This document shows positions 42,690-51,500 of a DNA stretch of 64,000 bases, one piece after another. A program made the position numbers and the translations under genes. Below the pieces are notes generated by a model that searched no databases, was not told where the DNA came from, and saw only the letters and a program-made list of their open reading frames with translations. Where the stretch lies: the NCBI GenBank assembly GCA_963714375.1, contig CAVQOG010000003.1:376699-440698 (forward strand), in the 5' to 3' direction. This DNA comes from UBA5794 sp963714375. GTDB taxonomy: Bacteria; Actinomycetota; Acidimicrobiia; Spongiisociales; UBA5794. Numbering within the stretch: position 1 is the stretch's first letter; each line of letters starts with the position of its first letter.

Positions 42690-43889
42690 TCAGGGTGGTC
42701 GAGCGGGCGAGGGCAAGCTGGTCGACGGATGGTCAGACTGGTGGATTGCGGTGTGGTGGGTGCGGCATAGCAGGACAAGGTTCGCAAGGTCGGTTGGCCC
42801 GCCATTGGACCAATGCTCAATGTGGTGGGCATCGCACCAATCCACGGGGGCACGACAGCCGGTCCATTGGCATCCGCGGTCCCTGGCATCGAGCGCTCGC
42901 CGCAATCCTGGTGGGATCGTCCGTGTGGCTCGCCCGACATCCACCGGGGAGCCGCTGTCGTCAAGAAGCATCCTGACGATTGTCGAGTCACACGCGATGC
43001 GTTGCACGGTTTCGGGTGCGACAACGCCGTCGTCCATCACCGCCAACCGTTGGCGTAGACCGAACAGCGCCTGCGCATCGACCGTGACGGTGACGTGCGG
43101 CTTGACACCACCCGAACTCCCAGATTCGCCGCTACGGAGCCAGTGCTCGCAGAGGTCGCCGAGAGCATCGGCCCGCTTCTGCCACGGTTGTCGGTGGTCA
43201 TGTGCGTCGAGGCTGGTCGGTTCAGCGACCGAACGAATCGCCGAATTGACGATGGAGCCCGTCTCGGGGTCGAGTTCACCGGATACGGCCCACATGCCAT
43301 CCCATGTCTGGTTGATGGAGAACCGTCTACGTTGACGCTGAGCTCGTGTACGTGCAACGGCGGACGGGTAGTCGATCTGTTGTTCCCAATGCGACACCGC
43401 CATGCGCATCTCGCGGGGGTCGAGGTAAGTTGCGATGTCTGCGAATACGAATTCATGGTGGGGGAACTCGGCGGGGTGACGGCGCCTGGCTCGATCCAAC
43501 ATCTCTACCACCTCAGGCGGGATTGAACCCTCAGAAGCGGCCTTCGCGACTTCCGGCATCCGGAGCAATCCTCGGCCTTGACGCACGATGGACGACGCTG
43601 CCCTGCCAGTCATACGGAGTGTTGAACGGAGCCATCCGACAGTGGTCAACCTGTGGTGCACCTCAGCAAGCTGCCTGCGGTCGTATTCGGCAATGCGCAG
43701 CAACCACTCGGCGTGATCGGCATTCATCCGTTGTTTCATCTCGACGATCGTTACCTCAAGATCGCCGTCGCCGATGAAGGCGAGTTCCTCGTTCAACGCA
43801 TCCCACCGGCGCTCATCCAATCGTCGCCCGGTAGGGACGTTGCCGTCCTCCTCGAAGACCCCACCCGGCGTTCGGGTTAGTTTCTTCAT
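42690..43889 (-). CDS. 13E12-type DUF222 HNH endonuclease
   Basis: 399 residues. N-terminal DUF222 helices (LNEELAFIGDGDLEVTIVEM to about 300) and a C-terminal HNH nuclease: RDRGCQWTGCRAPVDWCDAHH, HWSNGGPTDLANLVLLCRTHH. The gene resembles the REP13E12 family of mycobacteria, several members of which are LexA-controlled. ATG 43889 is chosen because a perfect promoter with an embedded SOS box ends 7 nt before it (leaderless); ATGs at 43898 and 43910 fall in the -10 and the operator. Confidence 0.9.
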   Translation of the reverse strand: MKKLTRTPGGVFEEDGNVPTGRRLDERRWDALNEELAFIGDGDLEVTIVEMKQRMNADHAEWLLRIAEYDRRQLAEVHHRLTTVGWLRSTLRMTGRAASSIVRQGRGLLRMPEVAKAASEGSIPPEVVEMLDRARRRHPAEFPHHEFVFADIATYLDPREMRMAVSHWEQQIDYPSAVARTRAQRQRRRFSINQTWDGMWAVSGELDPETGSIVNSAIRSVAEPTSLDAHDHRQPWQKRADALGDLCEHWLRSGESGSSGGVKPHVTVTVDAQALFGLRQRLAVMDDGVVAPETVQRIACDSTIVRMLLDDSGSPVDVGRATRTIPPGLRRALDARDRGCQWTGCRAPVDWCDAHHIEHWSNGGPTDLANLVLLCRTHHTAIHQSDHPSTSLPSPARPP

Positions 43890-43896
43890 GGACTTC

Positions 43897-43925
43897 ATGA
43901 TATCGAACATATGTTCGACTGTCAA
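43897..43925 (-). promoter_or_regulatory. LexA-controlled promoter (SOS box in the -35/-10 spacer)
   Basis: On the minus strand: -35 TTGACA (plus 43920-43925), a 17-bp spacer, and -10 TATCAT (43897-43902). Sixteen of the 17 spacer bases (43903-43918) are the perfect palindrome TCGAACATATGTTCGA, matching the actinobacterial/mycobacterial LexA consensus TCGAAC-N4-GTTCGA. LexA bound there would block RNA polymerase directly. Confidence 0.9.
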
Positions 43926-44337
43926 CAAAGATGAAGGAAAACGGCTTGGTGATGCGCGACACGAGAACGATGGCCGAAGCGGTCGTCAGTGCGTTGTCTT
44001 GACAATCCCTTGACGCCTCCTGCCTTTCTCTCGATCCCCTCTTGACAAGACCGGGGGATGTTGACGACGTCAGCAAGCACCGACCGCAAATTCGCAGACG
44101 TCCTCGGATCAGAAGCGTTGCCTGCTTACTCAGGGTCGGCAGGAACGAGAAGATTCACGATCCAGATCATCGATGGCTTGCCATTCAGTGTGGCTGCATT
44201 CGAAGCCACCGACGGGATCAATACATAGCTGCCGCGTCGCGTCAGCGTCCGACCGTGCGCTCGACTTAGCGAGCCAGCGTTCGTTTCCGGCCGCAAATGC
44301 GTTGCAGCAATTGTGGACACACGGGACAGGACGCCAA
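43926..44337. other. Gene-poor stretch with TTGAC repeats
   Basis: No confident gene. TTGACAA (43999-44005) and TTGACGC (44010-44016) lie 11 bp apart on the plus strand, like the SARP-type repeats at 18.6 and 19.5 kb. They are followed by the weak 56-codon frame at 44058. A minus-strand frame ending at 44126 is also open but has no start context. Confidence 0.45.
44058..44228 (+). CDS. Possible 56-residue small protein
   Basis: ATG 44058 to TAG 44228, 56 codons, containing TRRFTIQIIDGLPFSVAAFE. There is no properly spaced ribosome-binding site (GGGGG abuts the ATG). The only supporting context is the pair of 11-bp-spaced TTGAC heptamers 42-59 bp upstream. The opposite strand is also open here, so coding is doubtful. 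Confidence 0.22.
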   Translation: MLTTSASTDRKFADVLGSEALPAYSGSAGTRRFTIQIIDGLPFSVAAFEATDGINT

Positions 44338-44366
44338 GAAGGGGCCCGCTCAGTGCGGACCCCTTC
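44338..44366. terminator. Strong hairpin terminator
   Basis: GAAGGGGcccGC / GCGgaCCCCTTC with a 5-nt loop (tcagt), about 12 bp per arm with one internal mismatch pair. It lies 124 bp past the stop of the leftward DUF6325 gene and can serve either strand. Confidence 0.6.
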
Positions 44367-44489
44367 CGGTCGAATTAGGTGTGTCGACTCAACGACGGCG
44401 AGCGACTCGCCGAGATGTGCGTCGTGCGACCCTGCGTGGTGCTGGCATCCTCAGACCTCCGTTCCTTGACTCGATTCCATTTAATGCGG

Positions 44490-45026
44490 TCAGATTGCGG
44501 CGTCGAGCTCAGCGTGCGCTTCTGCCTCGTCGGCAGCGATCAGTCCGATCTCGACGAGGTCCAGCGGGCTGATCCACCCATCGGAGATCCGCATGCCACC
44601 AGCACGGGCGACGGCATTGCGAAGCGGTACCGCCCAATGGTGTTCAAGCAAGAGCAAAGCGGCGGCGGAGTCGTTCGGGATCTCTTCGATGATGTCCCAC
44701 GCGTCCTCGTCGTCGAAAACCTCTACTTCTCCGTCTGCACCAGCGATAGCTCCAAGGATGGCACCTGCCTCCATGCCTTCCTCACCGTCGATTCCGAGGC
44801 CAATGAGTGCGCCAATCTTCGATCCGACCTCAATGGCCTCGTCCCGCGTCAGGTTGCTGAGGTGGGCGACCTCTATGTCGCCGTCAGCGTCTTTGAAGAC
44901 GGCAAGGGCATCTATGACTCGGACAGTGTTGCTTTCGCGAAGCCGCTCAAGTTCTTCAATGACCTCGCCCTGAAAATTTGGGTGATCGAATCCCAATACG
45001 AGCAGTTGTACTGGCCCAATTGCCAT
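44490..45026 (-). CDS. DUF6325-like protein
   Basis: 178 residues: MAIGPVQLLVLGFDHPNFQG, VIEELERLRESNTVRVIDAL, AVFKDADGDIEVAHLSNL, a Gly/Ala hydrophobic segment (VGSKIGALIGLGIDG, EAGAILGAIAGADGE) and a helical end (ISPLDLVEIGLIAADEAEA). This pattern fits the DUF6325/DUF1269 type often annotated as membrane protein of unknown function. AAGGGA precedes ATG 45026. Function unknown. Confidence 0.75.
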   Translation of the reverse strand: MAIGPVQLLVLGFDHPNFQGEVIEELERLRESNTVRVIDALAVFKDADGDIEVAHLSNLTRDEAIEVGSKIGALIGLGIDGEEGMEAGAILGAIAGADGEVEVFDDEDAWDIIEEIPNDSAAALLLLEHHWAVPLRNAVARAGGMRISDGWISPLDLVEIGLIAADEAEAHAELDAAI

Positions 45027-45231
45027 GCTGAATCCCTTCGTTGGCCGCAGGATGGTGCGACGATAACTGATAGAACCGAAGCGTACTCTTTCACGGAACA
45101 ACTTGCGACGGCCGACCTGATCGAGTCATTCCGCTCACCGGCTGTGCTCACCGAACTCCAATCTGAGTCGGATGTGCGCGAAACGAGGGAAGCCACGCTG
45201 ACGTGAGTGGTCGGCGCGGGCGGCGCCAACC

Positions 45232-45372
45232 TCAGGCGAAGAACCCGAACCCGCCGAGAAGTACTGCTGCAATGAGCAAAATGATTCCCCACTTAACCAG
45301 TCCACGGAAGAGCGAAAAGACCGCCCCGGCAACGACGATGGCTGCGGCAATCCACAGGATGTTCTGAAGCAC
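45232..45372 (-). CDS. 46-residue hydrophobic membrane peptide
   Basis: GTG 45372 to TGA 45232. Two hydrophobic helices (ILWIAAAIVVAGAVFSLF and KWGIILLIAAVLLGGFGF) are separated by RGLV. AAGGG lies 9 nt before the start. Such short two-helix proteins are common in actinobacteria and resemble YtxH/phage-shock-type small membrane proteins only in topology. I assign no function. It is followed on the same strand by the DUF6325 gene. Confidence 0.55.
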   Translation of the reverse strand: MLQNILWIAAAIVVAGAVFSLFRGLVKWGIILLIAAVLLGGFGFFA

Positions 45373-45507
45373 GATTCGGACCCTTCATTCGATGGCCCAA
45401 GCGTAGACGCAGCTGGGAAATCTGACTTGGGATCAGCCGCCACCAGGTCAGACCGAAAGGCGGATACCCGAACGTCTGGCCTGATCGGTGCAAACCGTTC
45501 CGTGCTG

Positions 45508-45617
45508 ACGTGCTTCGCTTCTCAATTGTCGGATGCGGTGTCTACGGATATTTCGTAGGAGTCGCCCAGCCGGTTCCCAGAGACCTCACAGGAACGGCCC
45601 ATACGTTCGCGGGGTAG
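45508..45617 (+). pseudogene. 3' fragment of a paralogue of the 52562-53011 gene
   Basis: The plus-strand frame reads LRFSIVGCGVYGYFVGVAQP and on to DLTG.AHTFAG then TAG. It closely matches the C-terminus of the protein at 52562-53011 (RFSLVGWSLYGRFVGVAQP to HTFAG). DNA similarity runs about 97 bp and continues 7 bp past the stop. No upstream part of the gene is present. Confidence 0.75.
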
Positions 45618-45624
45618 ACAACCC
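45528..45624 (+). repeat. Dispersed ~97-bp repeat, copy 1 (copy 2 at 52922-53018)
   Basis: Near-identical to 52922-53018, with identical blocks ttcgtaggagtcgcccagcc and atacgttcgcggggtagaca. Both copies are the coding 3' end of the same gene family plus a few bases of downstream sequence. Confidence 0.8.
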
Positions 45625-45681
45625 GCAATAGCGGGTCGTCGCGGGTCTAGCCCACCCGTCCCTTCATCGAGAGGGTGAGGC

Positions 45682-45749
45682 AGGGCTACCAAGATGGCCA
45701 GGAGATCATCGACCCCTGGGTCGGTGTCGATCAGGATCTTCCGCGGCAT
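45682..45749 (-). pseudogene. N-terminal stub of a nucleoside hydrolase
   Basis: The minus strand from ATG 45749 reads MPRKILIDTDPGVDDLLAIL, the unmistakable start of inosine-uridine-preferring nucleoside hydrolases, with the catalytic DTDPGVDD loop. Similarity stops after about 22 residues, then the frame runs on without family likeness. The remaining roughly 280 codons are missing, so this is a truncated remnant. Confidence 0.75.
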
Positions 45750-45760
45750 TGGGCCTCCCC

Positions 45761-46125
45761 GTGACGATCACCCTCAACGCGGACGGCACCGTCTCCGGGA
45801 CTGTTGGCGCCGGGTCGGTAACCCGGACCGGTGTCCGATGTAGCGGTACGGCCTCCAACCCCGGGGGGAAGTCTCGGCGGTTCCCATAGACGTTGGGCCT
45901 GGGCAGCTCACCGGAACACATGCCGACGGCACCGTTAGGTTCGCTCGCCTTTCCGTCAGCGACCTGTTCAGCGACTCTGACGTCGAGGGCACCTATAGAT
46001 CGTCAGGTATCCAAGCCGATTGGGAAGCCGATGGGTCCGTCGATGAATACTGCGACGGAGGCGGCCTCCACTCAAGAGTGACCGGATCGTTCACTCTCGT
46101 TCGCACGAAGCTGCCCGCCCCTTAG
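45761..46125 (+). pseudogene. Frameshifted secreted beta-rich protein remnant
   Basis: From GTG 45761: VTITLNADGTVSGTVGAGSV, stopping at a frameshift near 45,880. Two bases out of frame, GQLTGTHADGTVRFARLSVS and then DVEGTYRSSGIQADWEADGS up to TAG 46123-46125. The style is that of exported beta-sandwich domains with Asp-Gly turns. No signal peptide region survives. Confidence 0.55.
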
Positions 46126-46239
46126 CCAATCGGCCCTGATCAGGCTTTCGGACGAACTGGCCGGTGTGAGGTTGCCTCGTCGCGTCGTGGTCCGACTCCG
46201 CGCTACGGAGATGTGACGGGGAACCCTCGGAGTCTCCGT

Positions 46240-48099
46240 CTAGCCGGGGAAGTCCTCCGATTCGGTGACGACTGCTTCGCCTTTGACCGTGTACTGGACC
46301 ATGCCGGCCGCCACGCCGGTCGATTCGAACGGGTAGGTTCCCGGTTCGGCGGGGATGACCACCTTGCCCAGGTTGATGAGCCCGGCCCCGATGCTGAGGC
46401 CCTGGCCGGCGACCGTGGCACCACCAGTCCCACATGTCATGGTTGCTTCGCCTCCTTCCATGTCCTCGGCGAACAGGCTCAGCATGAGTGTCCCGTTTTC
46501 GTCGTAGGGGGTGCCGACGACGGTCACTTGCCCACCTTCCTGAGTCCCAGTTGCAGTTCCGCAGCCCTCGATTTGGGAGGTGAGGGAGATCTGGACCGCG
46601 CCTTGCCCGGTCCATTTCCCCTTCAGTTCGGGATCGTCCCCGCCGTACTCAAGGAGCGTCACCGAGGGGATCGTGACGACACCGTTGAGCGAGAACCCGG
46701 TCATCGAGTATGAGATCGTGCCGGAGAAAGCAACATCGACGGCCATCGACTCCGTCGCCACATCGACCGCCTTCTTGTCCGCTCCTCGTTTCGATGTGAC
46801 TTCGAACGTGAGCGTCGCGGTCTCGTTCGCCTTGTCGGGCGCCGTGTAGGTGAACTCGGCTGGGTCCCCGGTTGCCTCTGCGGGATCGATCGATTCACCG
46901 CCGACCGTCAGCTCACCAGTGATGGGCAGTTGGAGGACCTTCTCTTCGTAACGGTGGTTGACCTTCACCTTGGCCGTCGTCTCGGAGCCGATGCCCACGG
47001 AGCTTGGCATGTCGACCTCCAACTCGATGCACTGGCCGTTCGACCAGCCGTCCTGCATAAATGCGAGAATGACCGTGAAGGTCCCGTCGATAGTGGTTTG
47101 CATGTTCGATATCAATGCCTCCACCTCTTTGACCGTTGCGTCGCTTGAGAACCGTCCCTCGGGTTCGTGGCCCTGGGCCAAGGCGATCTCCACGAAGGAG
47201 GCGCCGGGCTGGATCTTCCCATCCTTCGTGGTTCGTGTCGCCCGGGATCCCGTGAGGTCCAGGTTGTATCCGATGATCGTCGCATCGTCACCCACGTTCC
47301 CGACCCCGGTCCCGTCCATCCGCAGTTCTCCAGAGATCCTCTTGCCGTCCTTCTCATAGACGTACTCGGTGAGGGTCGTGAACTCGACGGTCGCTTCCCC
47401 GGCGTCATCCGGACAGGCGTCGATCACCACCCGCCACTCGAACCTCACCCCTGTGTCCGCGGGTGGTTTTGGCCCGAGGAATACGTTGATCAGGAGTGTG
47501 ATCTTGGATCCCTGTTTCGTGACCGTCATGGAAGCCGGGCCATCCAGGAACGGGTTCTTGCCCAGGTCGATGGTCTTCGGCCCGTAGTCGCCGGGCCCGT
47601 CATGGTGCAACCCAAGCATTCCACCCGAAAGGAGGCCTACGAATATGCTCGCGTAGTGGAATTGTGTCGCGACATCCGTGTCGTCAGTGGTTGCCGAGAC
47701 GGCGGAGAGGGCCGCACCTGGGGGTGGAGCGAGGAGACGCACGCCAGTCGTTGCCCCGGCCGAAGCCTCCTCGGAGAGGACACTGGCGCCGGTGATCCCC
47801 GCGATCTCCTCCTGGGAGCGAGCAACCTCCTCCTCGACGGCGGTGACCATGAGGTCGACGTGAGCTGCCAGGTCCTCGATGCTCAGCGTGACGCCGTTCT
47901 CGGCCAGTTCGGCGACGAACGCCTCCTGGAGCGATGTTTCGAGGGCCGCCAGCGCCTGCTCAACAGGCAAGGGAGTGTGCCCGGAAAGGTCCAGGGAAAC
48001 GGTCCCGGACTCGCCACTCGCCGGGGCGTCGGTATCCGCCCCCGAACACGCCGCAACCGCCATTCCGAAGACCACCAGAATGCTGACGATTCGTTGCAT
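46240..48099 (-). CDS. Large secreted lipoprotein of unknown function
   Basis: 619 residues. Lipoprotein signal MQRIVSILVVFGMAVAAC (lipobox VAAC), then a helical segment (about 30-110, PVEQALAALETSLQEAFVAE) and several beta-sandwich-like regions with Thr-rich strands. One resembles an Ig/invasin-type fold (EFTYTAPDKANETATLTFEV). Cys pairs: VVIDACPDD, GQCIELEV, IEGCGTATG, MTCGTGGA. ATG 48099 is chosen for the signal peptide. Divergent from the cyclase-AAA gene. No family recognised; an envelope or adhesion role is only inferred. Confidence 0.75.
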   Translation of the reverse strand: MQRIVSILVVFGMAVAACSGADTDAPASGESGTVSLDLSGHTPLPVEQALAALETSLQEAFVAELAENGVTLSIEDLAAHVDLMVTAVEEEVARSQEEIAGITGASVLSEEASAGATTGVRLLAPPPGAALSAVSATTDDTDVATQFHYASIFVGLLSGGMLGLHHDGPGDYGPKTIDLGKNPFLDGPASMTVTKQGSKITLLINVFLGPKPPADTGVRFEWRVVIDACPDDAGEATVEFTTLTEYVYEKDGKRISGELRMDGTGVGNVGDDATIIGYNLDLTGSRATRTTKDGKIQPGASFVEIALAQGHEPEGRFSSDATVKEVEALISNMQTTIDGTFTVILAFMQDGWSNGQCIELEVDMPSSVGIGSETTAKVKVNHRYEEKVLQLPITGELTVGGESIDPAEATGDPAEFTYTAPDKANETATLTFEVTSKRGADKKAVDVATESMAVDVAFSGTISYSMTGFSLNGVVTIPSVTLLEYGGDDPELKGKWTGQGAVQISLTSQIEGCGTATGTQEGGQVTVVGTPYDENGTLMLSLFAEDMEGGEATMTCGTGGATVAGQGLSIGAGLINLGKVVIPAEPGTYPFESTGVAAGMVQYTVKGEAVVTESEDFPG

Positions 48100-48544
48100 A
48101 GCAGCGAGAGCATAGTTGCCCCACAAACCCTCGCGTGAGCGGTGGATTCTGCTGTCATCGATGGGTAACACGGCGGGCCGCACCTGTTTCCCCGTAGCAC
48201 ACACCTGCGGCGGTGGGAGTTGTTGGATCGTGTTCGACAAAGATCCTTCAAGATCCCCAGATCGGACCTACACCAACATCCGGTGCTGGCGCGACTTGCG
48301 AGGTGGATTCGGAGCGCATCGCTGAAGTTCACTCGGTGCCGAGTCGGTGCGGCGAGCACTGGGACGCGCTCCCGCGTCTCCCCACCTCTTGGTCGAACCA
48401 TCAGTTTGCTGCTGTCGCGGTTTTCGAACGCCGTCTGGAAGGAAGACCTCATCTCTGTGTGAGTGGACATCTCCGTGGATGCACGACCAGTCGGCGTGAA
48501 CAGGTTTCGGGAGGTATCGTTGCGTCGCATCTCCAAGGACCGAC
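48100..48544. other. Divergent intergenic region
   Basis: 445 bp between the leftward lipoprotein (start 48099) and the rightward cyclase-AAA gene (start 48545). Open frames here lack ribosome-binding sites and family likeness. I see no strong hairpin or palindrome. Confidence 0.5.
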
Positions 48545-51500
48545 GTGACCCAAGCCGACACAGCCTTTTCGCAAGGAACGCGAACGATTCTCTTCACCGA
48601 TTTGGAGAGTTCCACGGACCTGCGTGTTCGCCTGGGCGACCTTCTGGCGAATCAGGTCTTCAAGGACCATGACCACCTGGTGCGGTCGCACCTCGAAGCC
48701 GGTGGCGGCACCGACATCAAGGGGCTAGGGGACGGGTTCATGGCTCTCTTCTCGTCCGCGAGCGATGCCATTGAAGTGGCCGTGTCGATCCAACGAGCCA
48801 TCGAGGACCACAACAACGCCCAACCTGAGAGATCCATTTCGGTGCGCATGGGTCTCAACAGCGGCGATGTCACCCGTAGTGACGGTGAAGCCCAGGGAAC
48901 CGCGGTCCACGCTGCTGCACGCGTCGCGGCCAAGGCACAGGGTGGCCAGATTCTCGCATCCCAGATCGTGTCCGATCTCGCTGGCTCACTGGGCAAGACC
49001 AAGGTGGTCGACAGGGGGTTGTTCTGGCTCAAGGGCTTCCCCGACCGTTGGCGTCTCTACGAGGTCCTCTGGAGGGAGAAGGAGGCTACCGAGGATCGGC
49101 CGACCCGTGAGGTCAAGGAGGCATCCGCCGCGGCCTTCGATCCAGCGTCTCCACGCTCGGAAGGCCCGGTTGTGGGACGGGCGACCGAGCAGCGAGTCAT
49201 CATGGAACAGCTCTCAGCAGCGATTGGAGGCGGGTTGCGTGCAGTCGTGCTCGAAGGCGAAGCCGGGATCGGTAAGACGCGGATCCTCGAGGTGGCAGCT
49301 GATCTGGCGGGTGCGTCGAGTACGCCGTATTTGACGCTCGAAGTAACCACCGATGAGGAACTCCGTGGTCCGTACCTCTTGTTTCGATCTCTCCTCAGTT
49401 CCCAGCGGATGGCGGCCGTTGCAAGGGAGGCAATGGCGTTGGAGCCTCTCGATCGGGCTCAGGATGCCATCGGTGGGCGGTCAGGCAACGATGAGGGTCT
49501 CTCCCCTCAGGAGCGCATGCTTCGCATATTCGACGAGGTTGCATCGGCGATATCGGCGATCACGAGGGAGCACCCGGTAGCACTGTTGTTCGACGACCTC
49601 CAGTGGGCGGACGAGGACAGTATCCAGATGATCCGTTACCTCGTGCGCACACTCCCGACGGCGCCGATCTTCCTCATGATCACGGTTCGCCCCTACTCGG
49701 AGGCGTCCTCAGGGGTTGGCAAACTCATCGCCGACCTCGATCGGATGCGAGTTGCGAGAGTGCTGCGCATGGAGCGATTCACCAGGCTCGAGACGGCGGA
49801 GTTGCTCACCAATGTGCTCGGTTCGCCCGTCGACGAGCAGACCTTGCAGAGCCTGCACGCCCGTTCGGAGGGCGTTCCGTTCTTCGCGGAGGAACTCGCC
49901 CGAGCCTACCGCGAAGCTGATGCGCTCCAACTCATGGACGGAACCTGGACGATGACACGCCTGAGCGGCCCAACGGTTCCCTCATCGATTCAGTCCCTCA
50001 TCGAGCGACGCCTCGCACAGTTGTCTGAGGAATGCCGTGGTCTCCTCGCCGACGCCGGTGTCCTCGGACGGAGGTTCAAGCTTTCCGTTCTGGCACCGGT
50101 TCTCGCCAAGGTACGCCGAGAGGACGAGAAGTCCGAGTGGGAACTTGCTGAGGATCTCGGCATGGCCGTCAGGCTGGGCTTGATTATCGAGGAGGACGAC
50201 GACGCCGAATACGACTTCACGTTCTCACACGACCAGATCCGGACGTCGCTCGTTGATGACATGCCGCGTCGTCGCCGACAGGCCATCCACGGGGCGATCA
50301 CTGAGATTCTTTCGACTCAGGAAGGCGAGGTGGATCTGTCGATGCTCGCCTACCACGCCATGAAGTCCGGCAGCAACAAGGCAGCTGTCTCGAGTGCCGT
50401 TGCAGCGGCCAGAGCCGCGCTTGCAGCATCGGCGCCAGTGGAAAGCATCCGCCTCATCGACGCAACACTCCCTGCAGCTTCTGACCCTGCGGAACGGATC
50501 GAGATGCTCCGGGTCAAGGATGATGCCCTCGACACCCTCGACCGGGGAATGGATCGGATCGCGAATCTTGCCGAGATGAGCGCGCTGACCGGTGCGATCT
50601 CCTCTCCCGGATTGGAGTCTGAGGTCAGGTTGCGACGAGCCTCCGCCTCGCGGGCGATCGACGATTTCGACACCGCGATCGAATTGGCGACGACCGTTCG
50701 CAAGACAGCCGTTGATCTCCGCGACGTTGACCTCGAGCTCAGGGCGTGCTTGGAACTTGGTCAGGCTCTGACGAGAAACACCATCGGTGAGGCCTATTGG
50801 CCCTTGGTGGAGATCGATCTTGATGCGCCGCAGGAGGCGTACTCCCGGGCTCTCGACCTTGCACGCCAGATGGAATCGAGGGCTGCTGAAGCCACGGCCC
50901 TGCGCGAACTCGCCGTCATCGCGGCAGGTCGGGGCAAGCTAGTTGCTCTGGCAGCCGAAGCTGAGGGAGCATCCAAATTCGAGATCCTCGCCATGGGACC
51001 ATCATTCTTCAGCGAGGCCAAGGAGCTGGCGGAGGAGTCGTTCGAGATCTTCGAGGAGATCGGTGATCAGCGAGGCGCGATGTCTGCTCTGATCTCGATG
51101 GCCTATGCCCACGTCACGGACCCCTCAACCCACGGTATGGCAGGACGGATAGAGCACATTCGGGCACTCCACAACAGTCGTGAAGGCGCTGTCACTGACA
51201 GTCAGCGCGCCCTGGAAGATGCCCACATGCTCTACAGCATTCATACCTATGCCCGGCTCATGGCGCAACCTGACCTCGCCCTCGAGAGAGGCCGTGAGGC
51301 ATTCGAGGCAGCACGAGCCATGGGTGATCGATGGCTGGAAACGCTTGCCGCAGGTGGGATGGCGATGACGTCCGCATCGTACGGGGCAACAGATGACGCC
51401 AGTGCGTGGTTGGAACGGGCCGCCACCGCGGCCATGGCAGTGCCGAGTCCCTCGATGGCGCGTCGGATAGAGATGTGGCGCGGTGGTTGCGCTGCTGCTC

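Noticed and set aside
42690..43889. Mobile element carrying the HNH nuclease
   Set aside because: No terminal repeats, transposase or group II intron structure; the SOS promoter and family fit a resident 13E12-type gene.
44126..44320. Minus-strand 64-codon frame (ends VNLLVPADPE)
   Set aside because: No ribosome-binding site, Arg-rich first half and an overlapping plus-strand frame of equal quality; coding cannot be supported.
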